Assembly (NCBI RefSeq): GCF_015169395.1
Contig: NZ_CP063458.1
Location: forward strand, 3,162,001-3,226,000
Direction: 5' to 3'
Length of the DNA stretch: 64,000 nucleotides
Origin: Humisphaera borealis
GTDB lineage: Bacteria > Planctomycetota > Phycisphaerae > Tepidisphaerales > Tepidisphaeraceae
A program made the translations under genes and the position numbers. Numbering within the stretch: position 1 is the stretch's first letter; each line of letters opens with the position of its first letter. This document shows, piece after piece, positions 53,647 to 63,661 of the stretch. The notes under the pieces are model-generated. The model was given only the letters and a program-made list of their open reading frames with translations. It had not been told where the DNA came from and did no database searches.

Positions 53647-56592
53647 ATGTTCCTTCGCAAACTCGTCATCTCCAATCTAGCCAACCGCCGGGTGCGCGTC
53701 GCGCTGACGGTGGCGGCGGTAGCGCTGTCGGTGAGCCTGGTGGTGTCCGTGACCAGCGGCTACGCCTCGGTGGTCGCGGCGCTCAACAAGTACATCGACA
53801 AGTACGTCGGCTCGATCGATGCCCAGGTGTCGCGCACCAATGACCCCCGCGGCGGGGTCAACGCGAAGATCATTGAAGCGCTTCGTGCAGACCCGCGCGT
53901 CAAGCGTGCCGAAGGCCGCGTCGAAGTTGTCGTGCCACTGCTCGATGCTGAAGGCAAATCCCTCGACTCGCGCATGGCGACGATCATCGGTGTCGACCGG
54001 CCGGCCGACACCCGCATCGAAAACCTCCGCTTCCACGCCGGCGAATTCTTCAACGTCAACGACGCGCCGGTCATCGTCATCGATCAGGCACTGGCCGAAC
54101 AGCAGAAGCTGAAGATCGGCGACACCATCGGCCTTGCCGGGCAGCGCAAGGTGATGCTCAAGATCGTCGGCGTCGTCCACAAACCCGAGGTCATGGCCCA
54201 GCACATGCAGACGGCGTACGTGCCGCTCAAGGTGCTGCAGCGCTACCAGGCGTGGGACGGAACCACCGCCGACGGCGAATTGGTCAACCGCGTATCGATC
54301 GAACTCAACCGCGACGCCAACCCCCGCGCCTTCGAGCAGCAGTGGAAAGACAAGCTCGTCACGCTCGACCCGGCCGCCAAGATCCGCCTCGTCCGCGACG
54401 TCCGTGAGGAGATGAACCGCAACATGGTCGCTGTGGAGCTGATGAGCTACCTCGGCGGCGCGGTGTCGATGCTGGCGGCGATGTTCATCGTCTTCTCGGC
54501 GCTGTCGATGGGCGTCAGCGAACGCCAGCGCACCCTCGCGATGCTGCGGGCCGTCGGCGCGACGCGCGGCCAGATCGCCCAGCTCGTGGTGTTCGAAGGG
54601 ATCATCCTCGCCGGCAGCGGGGCGCTGATCGGTGCGCCGCTCGGCTGGCTCTGGATCAAGATTCTGTCCCTCCTGTTCGACGACGTCTTCAGCGCCGGCG
54701 TGGTGATCAACGCCGGCGGCTTACTGCTGGGCGTCGGCGGGTCGATCGTCGCGGCGCTGGCCGCGAGCCTGCTCCCGGCCTGGCAGGCGACGCGCGTCAG
54801 CCCCTTGGAAGCGATGAGCCCGCTCGCCGCCGCTCCCAGCGCTCGCACACCGGTGCTCGCCGCCGTGGTCGGGACGCTGCTGGTCGCGATCGACCCGTTC
54901 CTGTTCTTCGGGCCCGTCGATCGCCTGGTCGCGTTGTTCGGCCCTGAAGACCTCGCGTCGGCGTCGCTGAATGTAAAGCTGGTGCTGCACTTTCTCCTGG
55001 GCCTGCCGGGGATCATGCTCGGGTTCTTTCTGCTGGCGCCCGTGCTGATCAAATGCGTGGAAACCGTCCTGAGCCCGGTCGTTGCGGCGGTGCTGCGGCT
55101 TCGGCCTTCACTGGTGCGACAACAGCTCAGCTCCGGCCTGTGGCGCGCCGCCGGCACCGCCGCAGCGCTGATGGTCGGCCTAGCCGTGCTGGTGGTGATG
55201 CAGATCCAGGGCAACAGCGCCCTCAAGGGCTGGCGGCTGCCGACGAAGTTCCCGGACATCTTTATCGTTTCCCCGCCCGGCTCATCGCTCGCCGGTATGT
55301 TCGGCGCCAAGACGCCGCCCAGTGGCGTCGAGATCGATCAGGCCAAAACGCTGGAGGAGATCCCCGGCATCCGCCAGAAGGAAATCATGCCGATCGCGAT
55401 CGCCTCCCCGCAGTTCGGGCATGGCGTCGGCAGCGTACTGATGACGGCGATGAACCCCGAGGCGACGATGTTCTTCGGCATCGATCCCGCCAAGGCGTTC
55501 ACGATGATGGAACTGGAGTTCCGCGAGGGCAACGACACTGATGCCCGCAAGTACCTCGAAGCCGGCGAGGCCGTCTGGCTGAAAAAGGACCAGACGCTGG
55601 TGCCGCTGTCCGAGCTGTCGCAGCCGCGCGCGGACGGCAAACCGACGCCCATGAAAGGCGTGACGCTCACCGCCGGCCAGTACGCCGTCCAAGGCATGGT
55701 CACCCGCACCGCCGCCGGCGACTACGTGGTCGACGCGCCCGGCCGCGGCCGGGTATCGATCCCCGCCGCAGCGGTCGATCGCGTCGAGCACGGCCGATTC
55801 CTGATCGTCACCAACGAGTTCAAGGAACTCAAAGGCTCCGGCGTTGGTGACGTCTTTGCCCTGCGCCGTGCCGACGGCAAGCCTGCCAACTACACCATCA
55901 TCGGCGTCGTCTGGTCGCCGGGGATCGACGTCATCGTCTCGGTGTTCGACATGGGCCGGCAGTTCGACCAGCGGACCGCCAACAGCGTCTTCGGCAGCGT
56001 TCGCGACGCGAAGGAAGACTTCGGCGTCGAGCGCATCTACCTCTTCGCCGCCAACCTCGAATGGGGTGTTCCCCGCGACGAACTGGTGAAGCTGATCAAC
56101 AAAAAGCTCCGCACCGAAGGCATGAAGGCCGGCGACGTCCGTGAGATCAAGGAAAAGATCGTCAAGGCGTTCGACCGCCTATTGCTGCTGGCAAGCACCG
56201 TCGCGTTCGCCGCGCTCGCCGTGGCGTCGCTGGGTGTGACCAACACCGTGATGGCCGGCATCCGTACCCGCCGCTGGCAGTTCGGCGTACTCCGCAGCAT
56301 CGGCGTGACCCGAGGCCAGCTCCTGCGGCTGGTACTCGCCGAAGCGGTCCTGCTGGGCATCGTCGCCTCGATTCTTGGCGTCGCCGCGGGCAGCGTCATG
56401 GCGGTTGACGCCCACATGCTCCAGGTCCTGGTCATCGGCTATAACCCGCCGCTTGCCGTGCCGTGGGGTATCATCAGCCTTGGCATCGGCGTGGTTTTGG
56501 CGATCGCGCTGGGCGCGAGCATCTGGCCGGCGATCAACGTGGCAAGATCGTCGCCGCTGTCGCTCCTGCAGGCCGGACGCGCGGCGTCGTAG
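53647..56592 (+). CDS. FtsX-type ABC permease (MacB/LolE-like, duplicated)
   Basis: 981 residues from ATG 53647; the open frame from 53524 overlaps the ATPase gene. One N-terminal helix (RVALTVAAVALSVSLVVSV) is followed by a large extracytoplasmic MacB-type core domain (about 45-270). The first FtsX domain contains MSYLGGAVSMLAAMFIVFSALSMGVSERQRTLAMLRAVGATRGQI, with the conserved ERxRExGxLRAxGA-like motif. A second outer domain and a final FtsX domain (RTRRWQFGVLRSIGVTRGQL) complete the duplicated, ten-helix layout. With the ATPase it probably extrudes lipoproteins, lipids or peptides across the envelope. Confidence 0.93.
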   Translation: MFLRKLVISNLANRRVRVALTVAAVALSVSLVVSVTSGYASVVAALNKYIDKYVGSIDAQVSRTNDPRGGVNAKIIEALRADPRVKRAEGRVEVVVPLLDAEGKSLDSRMATIIGVDRPADTRIENLRFHAGEFFNVNDAPVIVIDQALAEQQKLKIGDTIGLAGQRKVMLKIVGVVHKPEVMAQHMQTAYVPLKVLQRYQAWDGTTADGELVNRVSIELNRDANPRAFEQQWKDKLVTLDPAAKIRLVRDVREEMNRNMVAVELMSYLGGAVSMLAAMFIVFSALSMGVSERQRTLAMLRAVGATRGQIAQLVVFEGIILAGSGALIGAPLGWLWIKILSLLFDDVFSAGVVINAGGLLLGVGGSIVAALAASLLPAWQATRVSPLEAMSPLAAAPSARTPVLAAVVGTLLVAIDPFLFFGPVDRLVALFGPEDLASASLNVKLVLHFLLGLPGIMLGFFLLAPVLIKCVETVLSPVVAAVLRLRPSLVRQQLSSGLWRAAGTAAALMVGLAVLVVMQIQGNSALKGWRLPTKFPDIFIVSPPGSSLAGMFGAKTPPSGVEIDQAKTLEEIPGIRQKEIMPIAIASPQFGHGVGSVLMTAMNPEATMFFGIDPAKAFTMMELEFREGNDTDARKYLEAGEAVWLKKDQTLVPLSELSQPRADGKPTPMKGVTLTAGQYAVQGMVTRTAAGDYVVDAPGRGRVSIPAAAVDRVEHGRFLIVTNEFKELKGSGVGDVFALRRADGKPANYTIIGVVWSPGIDVIVSVFDMGRQFDQRTANSVFGSVRDAKEDFGVERIYLFAANLEWGVPRDELVKLINKKLRTEGMKAGDVREIKEKIVKAFDRLLLLASTVAFAALAVASLGVTNTVMAGIRTRRWQFGVLRSIGVTRGQLLRLVLAEAVLLGIVASILGVAAGSVMAVDAHMLQVLVIGYNPPLAVPWGIISLGIGVVLAIALGASIWPAINVARSSPLSLLQAGRAAS

Positions 56593-56734
56593 ACGATGCG
56601 ACAGACATCTCCGACAATCAAAGCCCGATCCCGGCGGGATCCCGAGAGCGACGATGAGGCCGACGAAATCGCCGCACCGAGTCCGAGCACCGAGTCCGAG
56701 TACCGCGCTCGACTAAAACGCAAGGTCATCTGTA

Positions 56735-57637
56735 TTGAGCGATCATCCCATACAACCGCTCGAAGGCTCTTCCAGTAGCGCCTCCTCCGCACCAACTCGG
56801 CAACATTCGTCGGGCTATGTTGGTGTTCTTTCCCGTCGAATTCGCCAGACCTGGCCCTTGCTGATCCTGGTATTGCTGTTTGTGATCAGCGACGGGTGGC
56901 AGCGCCGCTCGACCGGCGGCGAGACGGGCACTGGCCTGCAAGGCGATGCCCCCGCCGTTGCCTCCCGTCGCTTTCGCGTCGGCGTGTTCAATATCCAGGG
57001 CGGTGTCGGCAAGTCCGATGACGCGATCAACCGGATCGGCCAGGCCCTGCTCGCGACCGACGTCGCCGGCCTGGTGGAAGTGCGTGCCAACGCCTGGAGC
57101 TTTGGTGGCCGTGACCAGGCGCGCCAGATCGCCGAGTCGTTGCAGCGCGGCTGGATCTTCGCCCCCGCCGAGCGCCGCTTCTGGGCCCCCGCCGGGGGCA
57201 ACGGATTGGTCTCTCGTTTCCCGGTCGGCCGATGGACACGCCTTCCCCTGCCCGAGGCGTTCGACCCCGGCTCGCAGCGCAACATACTCCTGGTTGACCT
57301 GCCCATCGGCGATCGCGCGGTGCGGGTGATGGTGACCCACGTCGATCGCGGCGATGCCCACGATCGGCAGTTGCACGCCGTCACCCAGCTGTTCGAGTCG
57401 GTGGCCGGCCCGGCGGTGCTGCTCGGTGACCTCAACGCGGGCCCCTCCGATCCGCTCGTCCAGTCGCTGCTTCGGACCGGGGCAGAGGATGTCATCGGCC
57501 GGGCGACCGCCGGCAGCAAAGGTCGGGTGGACTGGATCATCACCAAGGGTCTGAAGACCGTGACCTCCGGGCATTCCAGTGACCCGGCGTTGTCCGACCA
57601 TCACTTCTTCTGGGCCGACCTGGAGTTGCTGCCCTGA
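56735..57637 (+). CDS. Membrane-anchored endonuclease/exonuclease/phosphatase family protein
   Basis: 300 residues starting at a TTG after AAGG. One transmembrane helix (TWPLLILVLLFVISDGW) is followed by an EEP domain (metal-dependent phosphodiesterase fold): FRVGVFNIQGG (Asn), LVEVRANAW (Glu), GGNGLVSRFP, VMVTHVDRGD, VLLGDLNAGPSDP (Asp and Asn), GRVDWIITKG and SDHHFFWADLEL with the catalytic Asp-His pair. The catalytic set is complete. Such proteins act on DNA, sphingolipids or inositol phosphates. The gene shares its stop with the start of the next (TGATG), so it works with a lipid-sugar transferase and a lipid or polyprenyl substrate is likelier than DNA. Confidence 0.88.
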   Translation: MSDHPIQPLEGSSSSASSAPTRQHSSGYVGVLSRRIRQTWPLLILVLLFVISDGWQRRSTGGETGTGLQGDAPAVASRRFRVGVFNIQGGVGKSDDAINRIGQALLATDVAGLVEVRANAWSFGGRDQARQIAESLQRGWIFAPAERRFWAPAGGNGLVSRFPVGRWTRLPLPEAFDPGSQRNILLVDLPIGDRAVRVMVTHVDRGDAHDRQLHAVTQLFESVAGPAVLLGDLNAGPSDPLVQSLLRTGAEDVIGRATAGSKGRVDWIITKGLKTVTSGHSSDPALSDHHFFWADLELLP

Positions 57638-59517
57638 TGCCGCCGTCGCTCGGTTTTCGCACCTTCGCCGACCCACCCGACGACGATCCGTCGCGGCCCG
57701 GGCGCGACGTCGCACCCGGCGGCCTGCCACGCCAACTCGATCCGTCGGCCGAACCGGCCCGGCTGTCGCGGCTATCAACGCTGCTGGTGGTTGCGTTCGC
57801 GGCGCTGCTGATGTTGCCGGCCCTCGACGGCTCGTTCAGGGTGCTGACGCTCCACGAAGTCTTCGCCGCCCAGACCGCCCGTGAAATGTTCCAGACCGGG
57901 GACTGGATCATCCCGCACTTCGCCGGCGTGCCGCGTCTGAATAAGCCCGCCGGCATGTACTGGCTCATCGCCGGGTTCATGTCGGTCTTCCAGAGCAAGG
58001 CCGAGTGGGTCGTCCGGCTTCCGTCGGCGATCGCGGGCATTCTGACGGCGGTGATGGTCGCCCGCCTCGCGGCCCGCTGGCTGGGCGAGTTCACCGGCCT
58101 GGTTGCCGGCCTGATGCAGGCGAGCTTTCTGTACGTCGCGATGCAGGCCCGCCTGGCCGAAGCGGACATGCCGCAGTGCGCCGCCGTCACGCTGGCGATG
58201 ACGGCGTTCGCGACCGCGATCGTCAACCGCCCCGGTACCGCCGGCGAGCCGTCACGCCGCCGCTGGCTCTGGCTCGCGTTTCTCTTCGGCTTGGGTACGG
58301 GGCTGGCGGTGCTGTTCAAGGGCGTCGGGATCACGTTCATCGTGGCCGGCTGCCTGCTCTGGATCGTCCTGAGCCGCCGATGGCGCGCCCTCGGATTCAT
58401 GTTCCACCCCGTGTCGCTGGTGCCCATGATTCTGGTCGCCGGCGCCTGGCCTCTGGCGGCATGGATGCGCGACCCGAAGATCCTCGACGTCTGGTACTTC
58501 GAAACGTTCAGGCGCGCCGGCGGCGCGATCCCCGACAACGACCCTTGGCACATCTACCTCTGGTCGGTGCCGCTCCTGCTGCTGCCGTGGCTACCGTTTG
58601 CGATTCGCGGCTTGGTCCACTGGGTGAAAAGTGACCGCGCCGCGAGGAAGATACTTCAAGCAGCGCGAACGCCGGTGTCTGAGCGTACCCGCGAAGACCC
58701 GGATCCTTTCCGCAGCGGCGCGGAGCATCCGTTGTCTCGCCCGACTCTCATCGCCCGCGCCGGTCTTTCGAACCGCGTCACGTTCCTTCTCGCCTGGTTC
58801 GCCGGCGGCATGGCGATCCTGCTGGTCAGCCTGGCCCGCCACAAGCATTACGCGATCCCGATGCTTCCGCCGATCACGCTGCTGGCGGCATTGGGGTTCA
58901 CCAACTGGCTGCAGACGTCACGACGACCGTCGCAAAAGGCGGCACGGCGGATGGCCGGCGTCGCGGTTGCCACCGGCGCGATCGCGGTTGCGGCGATCCT
59001 TTGGAAGATGCCCAAGGCCGCGCTGCAGACCGCCGCGATCGCCGGGCTCATCGCGATCGCCGTCGCCGCCGCGACCCTCTTCCACGCCGCCCGCCAATTG
59101 CGCCGAACCACGATCGCCTGCGTCGCGGGTGCCGCGGTCGGCGTGCTTGGTGCCCAGGCGTTCGTCATCCCGGCGTTCGACGACTACAAAGCCCAGACCG
59201 CCGTCGCCCGCGAGGCCGACCGCCTGACGCCGCCGGGCGAGCCCGTCTACCTCATCGCCCTGGGTCAGTCCCAGGCGGCGTACTACATCGATCATCCGCT
59301 GAAGCGCATTGATGCCCGCGATCCCGACAAGATCGCCGCCGCCCTGACCGCTTTCCAAACCGATCAGCGCGAGCGGTACGTGCTGTGTCCCCGATCGCTC
59401 ACTTCAAAGCTCACGACCTGGGGTCAGCCGCAGATCCTGGCGGAGGTGGATCATCTGCGAAAAACGGAGACGGACGGGATCGTGTTCGTGCGGCTGATCC
59501 GAGACCGATTGCCGTAG
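57637..59517 (+). CDS. ArnT-like GT39 family glycosyltransferase, membrane protein
   Basis: A 626-residue polytopic membrane protein. The start codon shares one base with the stop of the EEP gene. After a 45-residue soluble head and a first helix comes a loop with LTLHEVFAAQTAREMFQTGDWIIP, in which Glu (EVFAAQTAR) is the likely catalytic acid. GVPRLNKPAGMYWLIA and WVVRLPSAIAG are the family phrases also seen in the homologue at 13494-15227. About eleven helices follow, interrupted by a charged loop near 340-375. It moves a sugar from a polyprenyl carrier at the outer face of the inner membrane. Two such genes in 64 kb suggest active modification of lipid A-like or wall glycans. Confidence 0.9.
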   Translation: MPPSLGFRTFADPPDDDPSRPGRDVAPGGLPRQLDPSAEPARLSRLSTLLVVAFAALLMLPALDGSFRVLTLHEVFAAQTAREMFQTGDWIIPHFAGVPRLNKPAGMYWLIAGFMSVFQSKAEWVVRLPSAIAGILTAVMVARLAARWLGEFTGLVAGLMQASFLYVAMQARLAEADMPQCAAVTLAMTAFATAIVNRPGTAGEPSRRRWLWLAFLFGLGTGLAVLFKGVGITFIVAGCLLWIVLSRRWRALGFMFHPVSLVPMILVAGAWPLAAWMRDPKILDVWYFETFRRAGGAIPDNDPWHIYLWSVPLLLLPWLPFAIRGLVHWVKSDRAARKILQAARTPVSERTREDPDPFRSGAEHPLSRPTLIARAGLSNRVTFLLAWFAGGMAILLVSLARHKHYAIPMLPPITLLAALGFTNWLQTSRRPSQKAARRMAGVAVATGAIAVAAILWKMPKAALQTAAIAGLIAIAVAAATLFHAARQLRRTTIACVAGAAVGVLGAQAFVIPAFDDYKAQTAVAREADRLTPPGEPVYLIALGQSQAAYYIDHPLKRIDARDPDKIAAALTAFQTDQRERYVLCPRSLTSKLTTWGQPQILAEVDHLRKTETDGIVFVRLIRDRLP

Positions 59518-59611
59518 GTTTCGACGTGCCGAAACCCGGCAACGCACCACCCGGACACGAACGCTTCAGCCCGCTCCGAACATTCTGCAATGCGGCGACT
59601 ATGACGAATGC

Positions 59612-60991
59612 ATGAACGCCAGATACCCTTTGAAACAGCTCTACGTTGCACTCGCCGCGGTACTACTTGGCCAGTGCCCTGCACTGGCCGCCGAGCCGGT
59701 AAAGATCACCGACGCCGCCTCCATTCAGAAGGCGATCGACGCACGGCCGGGCGAGATCATCGACGTTCCCGCCGGCACGTATGAAATCGATACGCCGATC
59801 GTGATCACCAGTGACGGGTCCGGCCTATCGGGCTCGGGGCGTATCGTGCAGACGAACCCCAAGGCGCCGATCCTGAGAATCTCAAACGCCAAAGATGTTC
59901 GCATTCGGGACCTGACGTTGACGCGTTCGCCGGACAGGCCGGGTTCCACGTCCGCCCTCATGGCGGGCGGTTGCGACAACCTCTCGATTGAAGGCGTGCG
60001 CGTGCTGGACAACCGGGCACCGGCCGGCGCGATCAACCTCGATCGATGCATCGGGCCGCGCGTGATGAATTGCGACGTGATCAACTACGCCCGAATCAGC
60101 ATCGACGACCGCACCGCGAGCCTGGACTGGGGTTACGCGTTCAACTGCATCGACGGCACCGGCATCCAGATCACCTATTCGAAACAGGTACTCGTGCAGG
60201 GAAATCGCGTGATCGAGCGGGAGATGGTCCCGACACCCGAACTCAAGGAAAAGTACGCGCTCGGAAAGTTCGTGAAAAAGAACCCTCAGAAAGGGCTTCT
60301 GCCCAGTCAAGCCACGTGGGATCGAGAGTCCGTAGACAACTGGCACCAGGGGTCGGCGATCATCGCGACGGGTCCCGAGGTCAGTGACGATGTTCAGATC
60401 ATCGCCAACCGCATCGAAAACGCCGGCCAGGGAATCGACCTGCATTGCGACCACGCGATCGTCGCCAACAACGTGGTACGGAACGCGGCCGTCGGTATGA
60501 AAGCGATGCACGGCTCGCGGAACACGCTCATCACCGGGAACCAGTTCATTAGCAGCGATCTCTGGGCGATCGGGCTGATGCCCGGCGCCGGCTCGCACCC
60601 GGCAAAACCGCCGGGCCCGGACGGCAAGCCGGTCGCTCAGAACGTCGACGGCGGATCGATCATCGCCAACAACATCATCTCCGAGTTCGGCTACGGCAAT
60701 GCGAACTGGCTATGGGGGCACGAAAGGTCGCCCATCATCCTGGAGAGAGGCCAGAAGGACGAGAACCCGCCACTGCGAGACGTCGTGGTACAGGGGAATG
60801 TGGTCTACGATTCCGGGCGCGACGATCTGAAGCCCGACGGCACAAGAGCCGAGCCGCCTCGCTTCCGTTGGGCCTTCGTCGTGCAGGAGGATGTCGGCCA
60901 GCGTATTGGCCCGAAAAACGTTCGCCTGATGAACAACATCTTCCACCCTGGCGCACAGGGTGTTTCCAACATCAAGGATCTCCTCCCGTGA
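59612..60991 (+). CDS. Secreted right-handed parallel beta-helix protein
   Basis: A 459-residue exported protein with signal YVALAAVLLGQCPALAAEP. The mature part opens with ASIQKAIDARPGEIIDVPAGTYEID, the pectate-lyase-like first turn. Regular coils with a V/I-x-NN ladder follow (VIANNVVRNAAVGMK, LITGNQFISSDLWAIG, IIANNIISEFGYGN, VVQGNVVYDSG). Such proteins are polysaccharide lyases or epimerases, or surface adhesins; no catalytic motif is evident. It could belong with the esterases, sulfatase and chitinase of this region in polysaccharide use. The convergent histidine kinase gene ends 2 bases after it. Confidence 0.88.
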   Translation: MNARYPLKQLYVALAAVLLGQCPALAAEPVKITDAASIQKAIDARPGEIIDVPAGTYEIDTPIVITSDGSGLSGSGRIVQTNPKAPILRISNAKDVRIRDLTLTRSPDRPGSTSALMAGGCDNLSIEGVRVLDNRAPAGAINLDRCIGPRVMNCDVINYARISIDDRTASLDWGYAFNCIDGTGIQITYSKQVLVQGNRVIEREMVPTPELKEKYALGKFVKKNPQKGLLPSQATWDRESVDNWHQGSAIIATGPEVSDDVQIIANRIENAGQGIDLHCDHAIVANNVVRNAAVGMKAMHGSRNTLITGNQFISSDLWAIGLMPGAGSHPAKPPGPDGKPVAQNVDGGSIIANNIISEFGYGNANWLWGHERSPIILERGQKDENPPLRDVVVQGNVVYDSGRDDLKPDGTRAEPPRFRWAFVVQEDVGQRIGPKNVRLMNNIFHPGAQGVSNIKDLLP

Positions 60992-60993
60992 GG

Positions 60994-61896
60994 TCAGGTT
61001 CGCGTCGAGCCGGCAGCCGAACCCTCGGTGTCGGCAGCCGGAGCCGCCGCTGGCAGCCAAAGGTTAAAAGTCGTCCCCTTGCCCGGTGACGACTCGACTT
61101 CAATCCGCCCCTTATGCTGGGCGACAATCTCCCGACAGATCGCCAGCCCCAGACCCGATCCCTTGGCCTCGCCGCGCTTGGCGGTTCCCTTGGTGGTGAA
61201 GAATGGCTCGAAGATCTTCGACTGCAGCTTCTCCGGGATGCCCGGGCCGTTGTCGATCACCTGGATCTTCAGTTCGTCCTCGTCGATCGCGGCCGCCTTG
61301 ATCGTGATCGCGCCGTTTCGGCTGTGGCCCATCAGCGCGTGCCGCGCGTTGATCAGCAGGTTCAGCAACACCTGTTCGATCTGCACCGGGTCACACATCA
61401 CACACAACCCTGGCTGCACCTGTACGCGCAGCGCAATGCCGTCTTTCTGCGGGTCGCGGGCCAGGACCGACAGCGCCTCGTCCACCAGTTGCTGCACCGG
61501 CACCGGCCCGGAGGTCGATTCGCCACGAGCCAGCGCCAGCATGGATGCGCAAATCTTCCCCGCCTTGGTCGCCGACTGAAACGACTTGGCCAATGCCTTG
61601 CGGATCAGCGGCATGTCCGGCTTGTCGCTTTCGGCGCTGGTCAGGGCGAACTGGGCGTAGCTGACGATCGGCGTCAGGATATTGTTGAACTCGTGAGCGA
61701 TGACGGAAGAGATCGTCCCAATGGTGGCCAGCCGCTGGCTTTCGGTCAGTTGCTCGCGGACGGCCGAGAGTTGCTGCTGAAGGACATCCAGGTGGTGCAG
61801 CGGGTCGGCGGCCATGGAGCGCAGGACATCCGCCTGCCCTTCGGCGTTGGGGTCGGGCGGGCCGGGGGGCGAACCAAAACGGTCATCGGGGGGCAT
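60994..61896 (-). CDS. Soluble sensor histidine kinase
   Basis: 300 residues from the ATG at 61896 (an earlier ATG at 61941 is possible). No transmembrane helix or PAS domain is present. A short helical lead (HLDVLQQQLSAVREQL) is followed by the HisKA box TIGTISSVIAHEFNNILTP, with His68, and a complete HATPase domain: N box NLLINARHALM, G1 IDNGPGIP, F box IFEPFFTTKG, G2 GSGLGLAICREIV. This is the NtrB-like HPK4 type. No response regulator gene is adjacent, so it is an orphan kinase. The signal input must come from the N-terminal 50 residues or from a partner. Confidence 0.92.
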   Translation of the reverse strand: MPPDDRFGSPPGPPDPNAEGQADVLRSMAADPLHHLDVLQQQLSAVREQLTESQRLATIGTISSVIAHEFNNILTPIVSYAQFALTSAESDKPDMPLIRKALAKSFQSATKAGKICASMLALARGESTSGPVPVQQLVDEALSVLARDPQKDGIALRVQVQPGLCVMCDPVQIEQVLLNLLINARHALMGHSRNGAITIKAAAIDEDELKIQVIDNGPGIPEKLQSKIFEPFFTTKGTAKRGEAKGSGLGLAICREIVAQHKGRIEVESSPGKGTTFNLWLPAAAPAADTEGSAAGSTRT

Positions 61897-62149
61897 GGTC
61901 ACGTCTTTGGTGTATCGGTCCGGGCGACGACGATGCTGCAAAAGCGACCGAACTCCGAATACGTGTGTTTGAACAACGATCTTATTGGACCCGTAGCGCC
62001 CTCGGTTTTGACTCCGGGACCATCATGGACGCGCACTGACGCGCTGACCATTCGCACGGCGATTCTTCCGCATCGCGGGAAGAGGAACCGCCGGCCCGGC
62101 AACCAATCGGGTGGTTCGGGTGCCCGCATCCACTTATGGAGACCTCGTG

Positions 62150-63610
62150 ATGCTTCGATCTTCCCTCGGCCGACTTTGTTCCTCCGCTGCCATTGCCGGC
62201 GGCGTTCTGGCGATTCCGTGCGGGTTTCTTTTGGCGGCCGATGGGAACTGGCCTCAGTGGCGCGGGCCGCAGGCGACGGGTGCGGTTGCCGAGGCGTCGC
62301 CGCCGACGACCTGGGGCGAGGGGAAGAACGTCAAGTGGAAGGTCGCCTTGCCCGGCGAGGGATCGTCAACGCCGATCGTCTGGGATAACAAGTTGTTCCT
62401 GCTGGCGGCGGTCTCGACCGGCAAGGCCGGTCAGCCTGTCGCCGGGGCGGGTCCTGCGGCTCAGCCCGCTGGCGAACAGCCGCCTCCCCGCCCTGCTCCC
62501 GGTCCGGGTGGACCGGGCGGGCCACCGGGACGACGGCCTGGGGGTCGGCCCGGCGGCTTTGGTGGTCCGGGCGGTGGTGGCGGTTTTGGCGGTGGTGCGG
62601 CCCCCACCCAGGCCTACCAGTTCGCCGTCCTCTGCCTCGACCGCGTCACCGGCAAAACCCTCTGGCAGAAGAACGTCGCCGAGGTCGTCCCGCACGAAGG
62701 CCATCACCGCGATAACAACTTTGCCTCCTACTCCCCCGTCACCGACGGCAAAGTGCTGATCGCGTTCTTCGGCTCGCGCGGGCTCCACTGCCTCGATCTC
62801 GACGGCAACATCAAGTGGTCGAAGGAACTCGGCAAGATGCAGACCCGCAACAGCTTCGGCGAAGGGGGTTCGCCGGCGCTTTACGGCAACACCGTCGTCG
62901 TGCAGTGGGACCATGAAGGCCAGGACGACTTTATCGCCGCGTTCGATAAGGACACCGGCAAGGAACTCTGGCGTGCCCCCCGCAACGAAGCCACCGGCTG
63001 GTCCACGCCGCTCATCGTCGAACACGAAGGCAAGCCGCAGGTCATCACCGCCAACACCAGCAAGGTCATCTCGTACGACCTGGCGACCGGGAAGCAGATC
63101 TGGGAAGTCGGCCCGCTGACGGCGAACGTGATCCCGTCGCCGGTCTACGCCAACGGCATGCTCTACGTAATGAGCGGCTTCCGCGGGGCGGAATGCTTCG
63201 CGATCAAGCTCGGCAAGACCGGCAATCTCACCGGCACCGACGCGATCGTCTGGCAGCACCGCAAGGGCACGCCTTACGTGCCATCGCCGCTGCTGTATCG
63301 CGACCGGCTCTATTTCTTCTCGGGGAACAACGCGGTGCTGTCGGCGCTGGACGCCAAGACCGGCAAGCCGCTGATCGACAGCGAACGGCTGGAAGAGATG
63401 CAGAACGTCTACGCGTCGCCGGTCGGGGCCGGCGACTATGTCTACCTCACCGCCCGCAACGGCGTCACGCAGGTGATCAAGGCGACCAGCGACAAGCTGG
63501 AGGTCGTCGCCACGAACCGCCTAGAAGAAGGCATCGACGCCTCGCCGGCGGTGGTGGGCAAGACGATGTACCTGCGGGGGACGAAGTCGCTGTATTGCAT
63601 TGGGGAGTGA
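62150..63610 (+). CDS. Secreted PQQ-type beta-propeller protein
   Basis: 486 residues from ATG 62150 (GGAG eight bases in front; the frame opens 39 bases earlier). A signal peptide (LCSSAAIAGGVLAIPCGFLLAADG) and the family start NWPQWRGPQATGAVAEASPPTTW follow. Blades such as AFDKDTGKELWRAPRNEATGWSTP, VISYDLATGKQIWEV and LSALDAKTGKPL are PQQ repeats. A Pro/Gly-rich insert of about 50 residues (near 105-155) breaks the first blade region. It resembles the BamB-like/quinoprotein proteins widespread in planctomycetes. Whether it binds PQQ is not shown. Confidence 0.9.
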   Translation: MLRSSLGRLCSSAAIAGGVLAIPCGFLLAADGNWPQWRGPQATGAVAEASPPTTWGEGKNVKWKVALPGEGSSTPIVWDNKLFLLAAVSTGKAGQPVAGAGPAAQPAGEQPPPRPAPGPGGPGGPPGRRPGGRPGGFGGPGGGGGFGGGAAPTQAYQFAVLCLDRVTGKTLWQKNVAEVVPHEGHHRDNNFASYSPVTDGKVLIAFFGSRGLHCLDLDGNIKWSKELGKMQTRNSFGEGGSPALYGNTVVVQWDHEGQDDFIAAFDKDTGKELWRAPRNEATGWSTPLIVEHEGKPQVITANTSKVISYDLATGKQIWEVGPLTANVIPSPVYANGMLYVMSGFRGAECFAIKLGKTGNLTGTDAIVWQHRKGTPYVPSPLLYRDRLYFFSGNNAVLSALDAKTGKPLIDSERLEEMQNVYASPVGAGDYVYLTARNGVTQVIKATSDKLEVVATNRLEEGIDASPAVVGKTMYLRGTKSLYCIGE

Positions 63611-63661
63611 GGGAGCGGGCGATCAGGAGTTCAGCAATCCGCGCCCCCCGGTGAACGCCAT

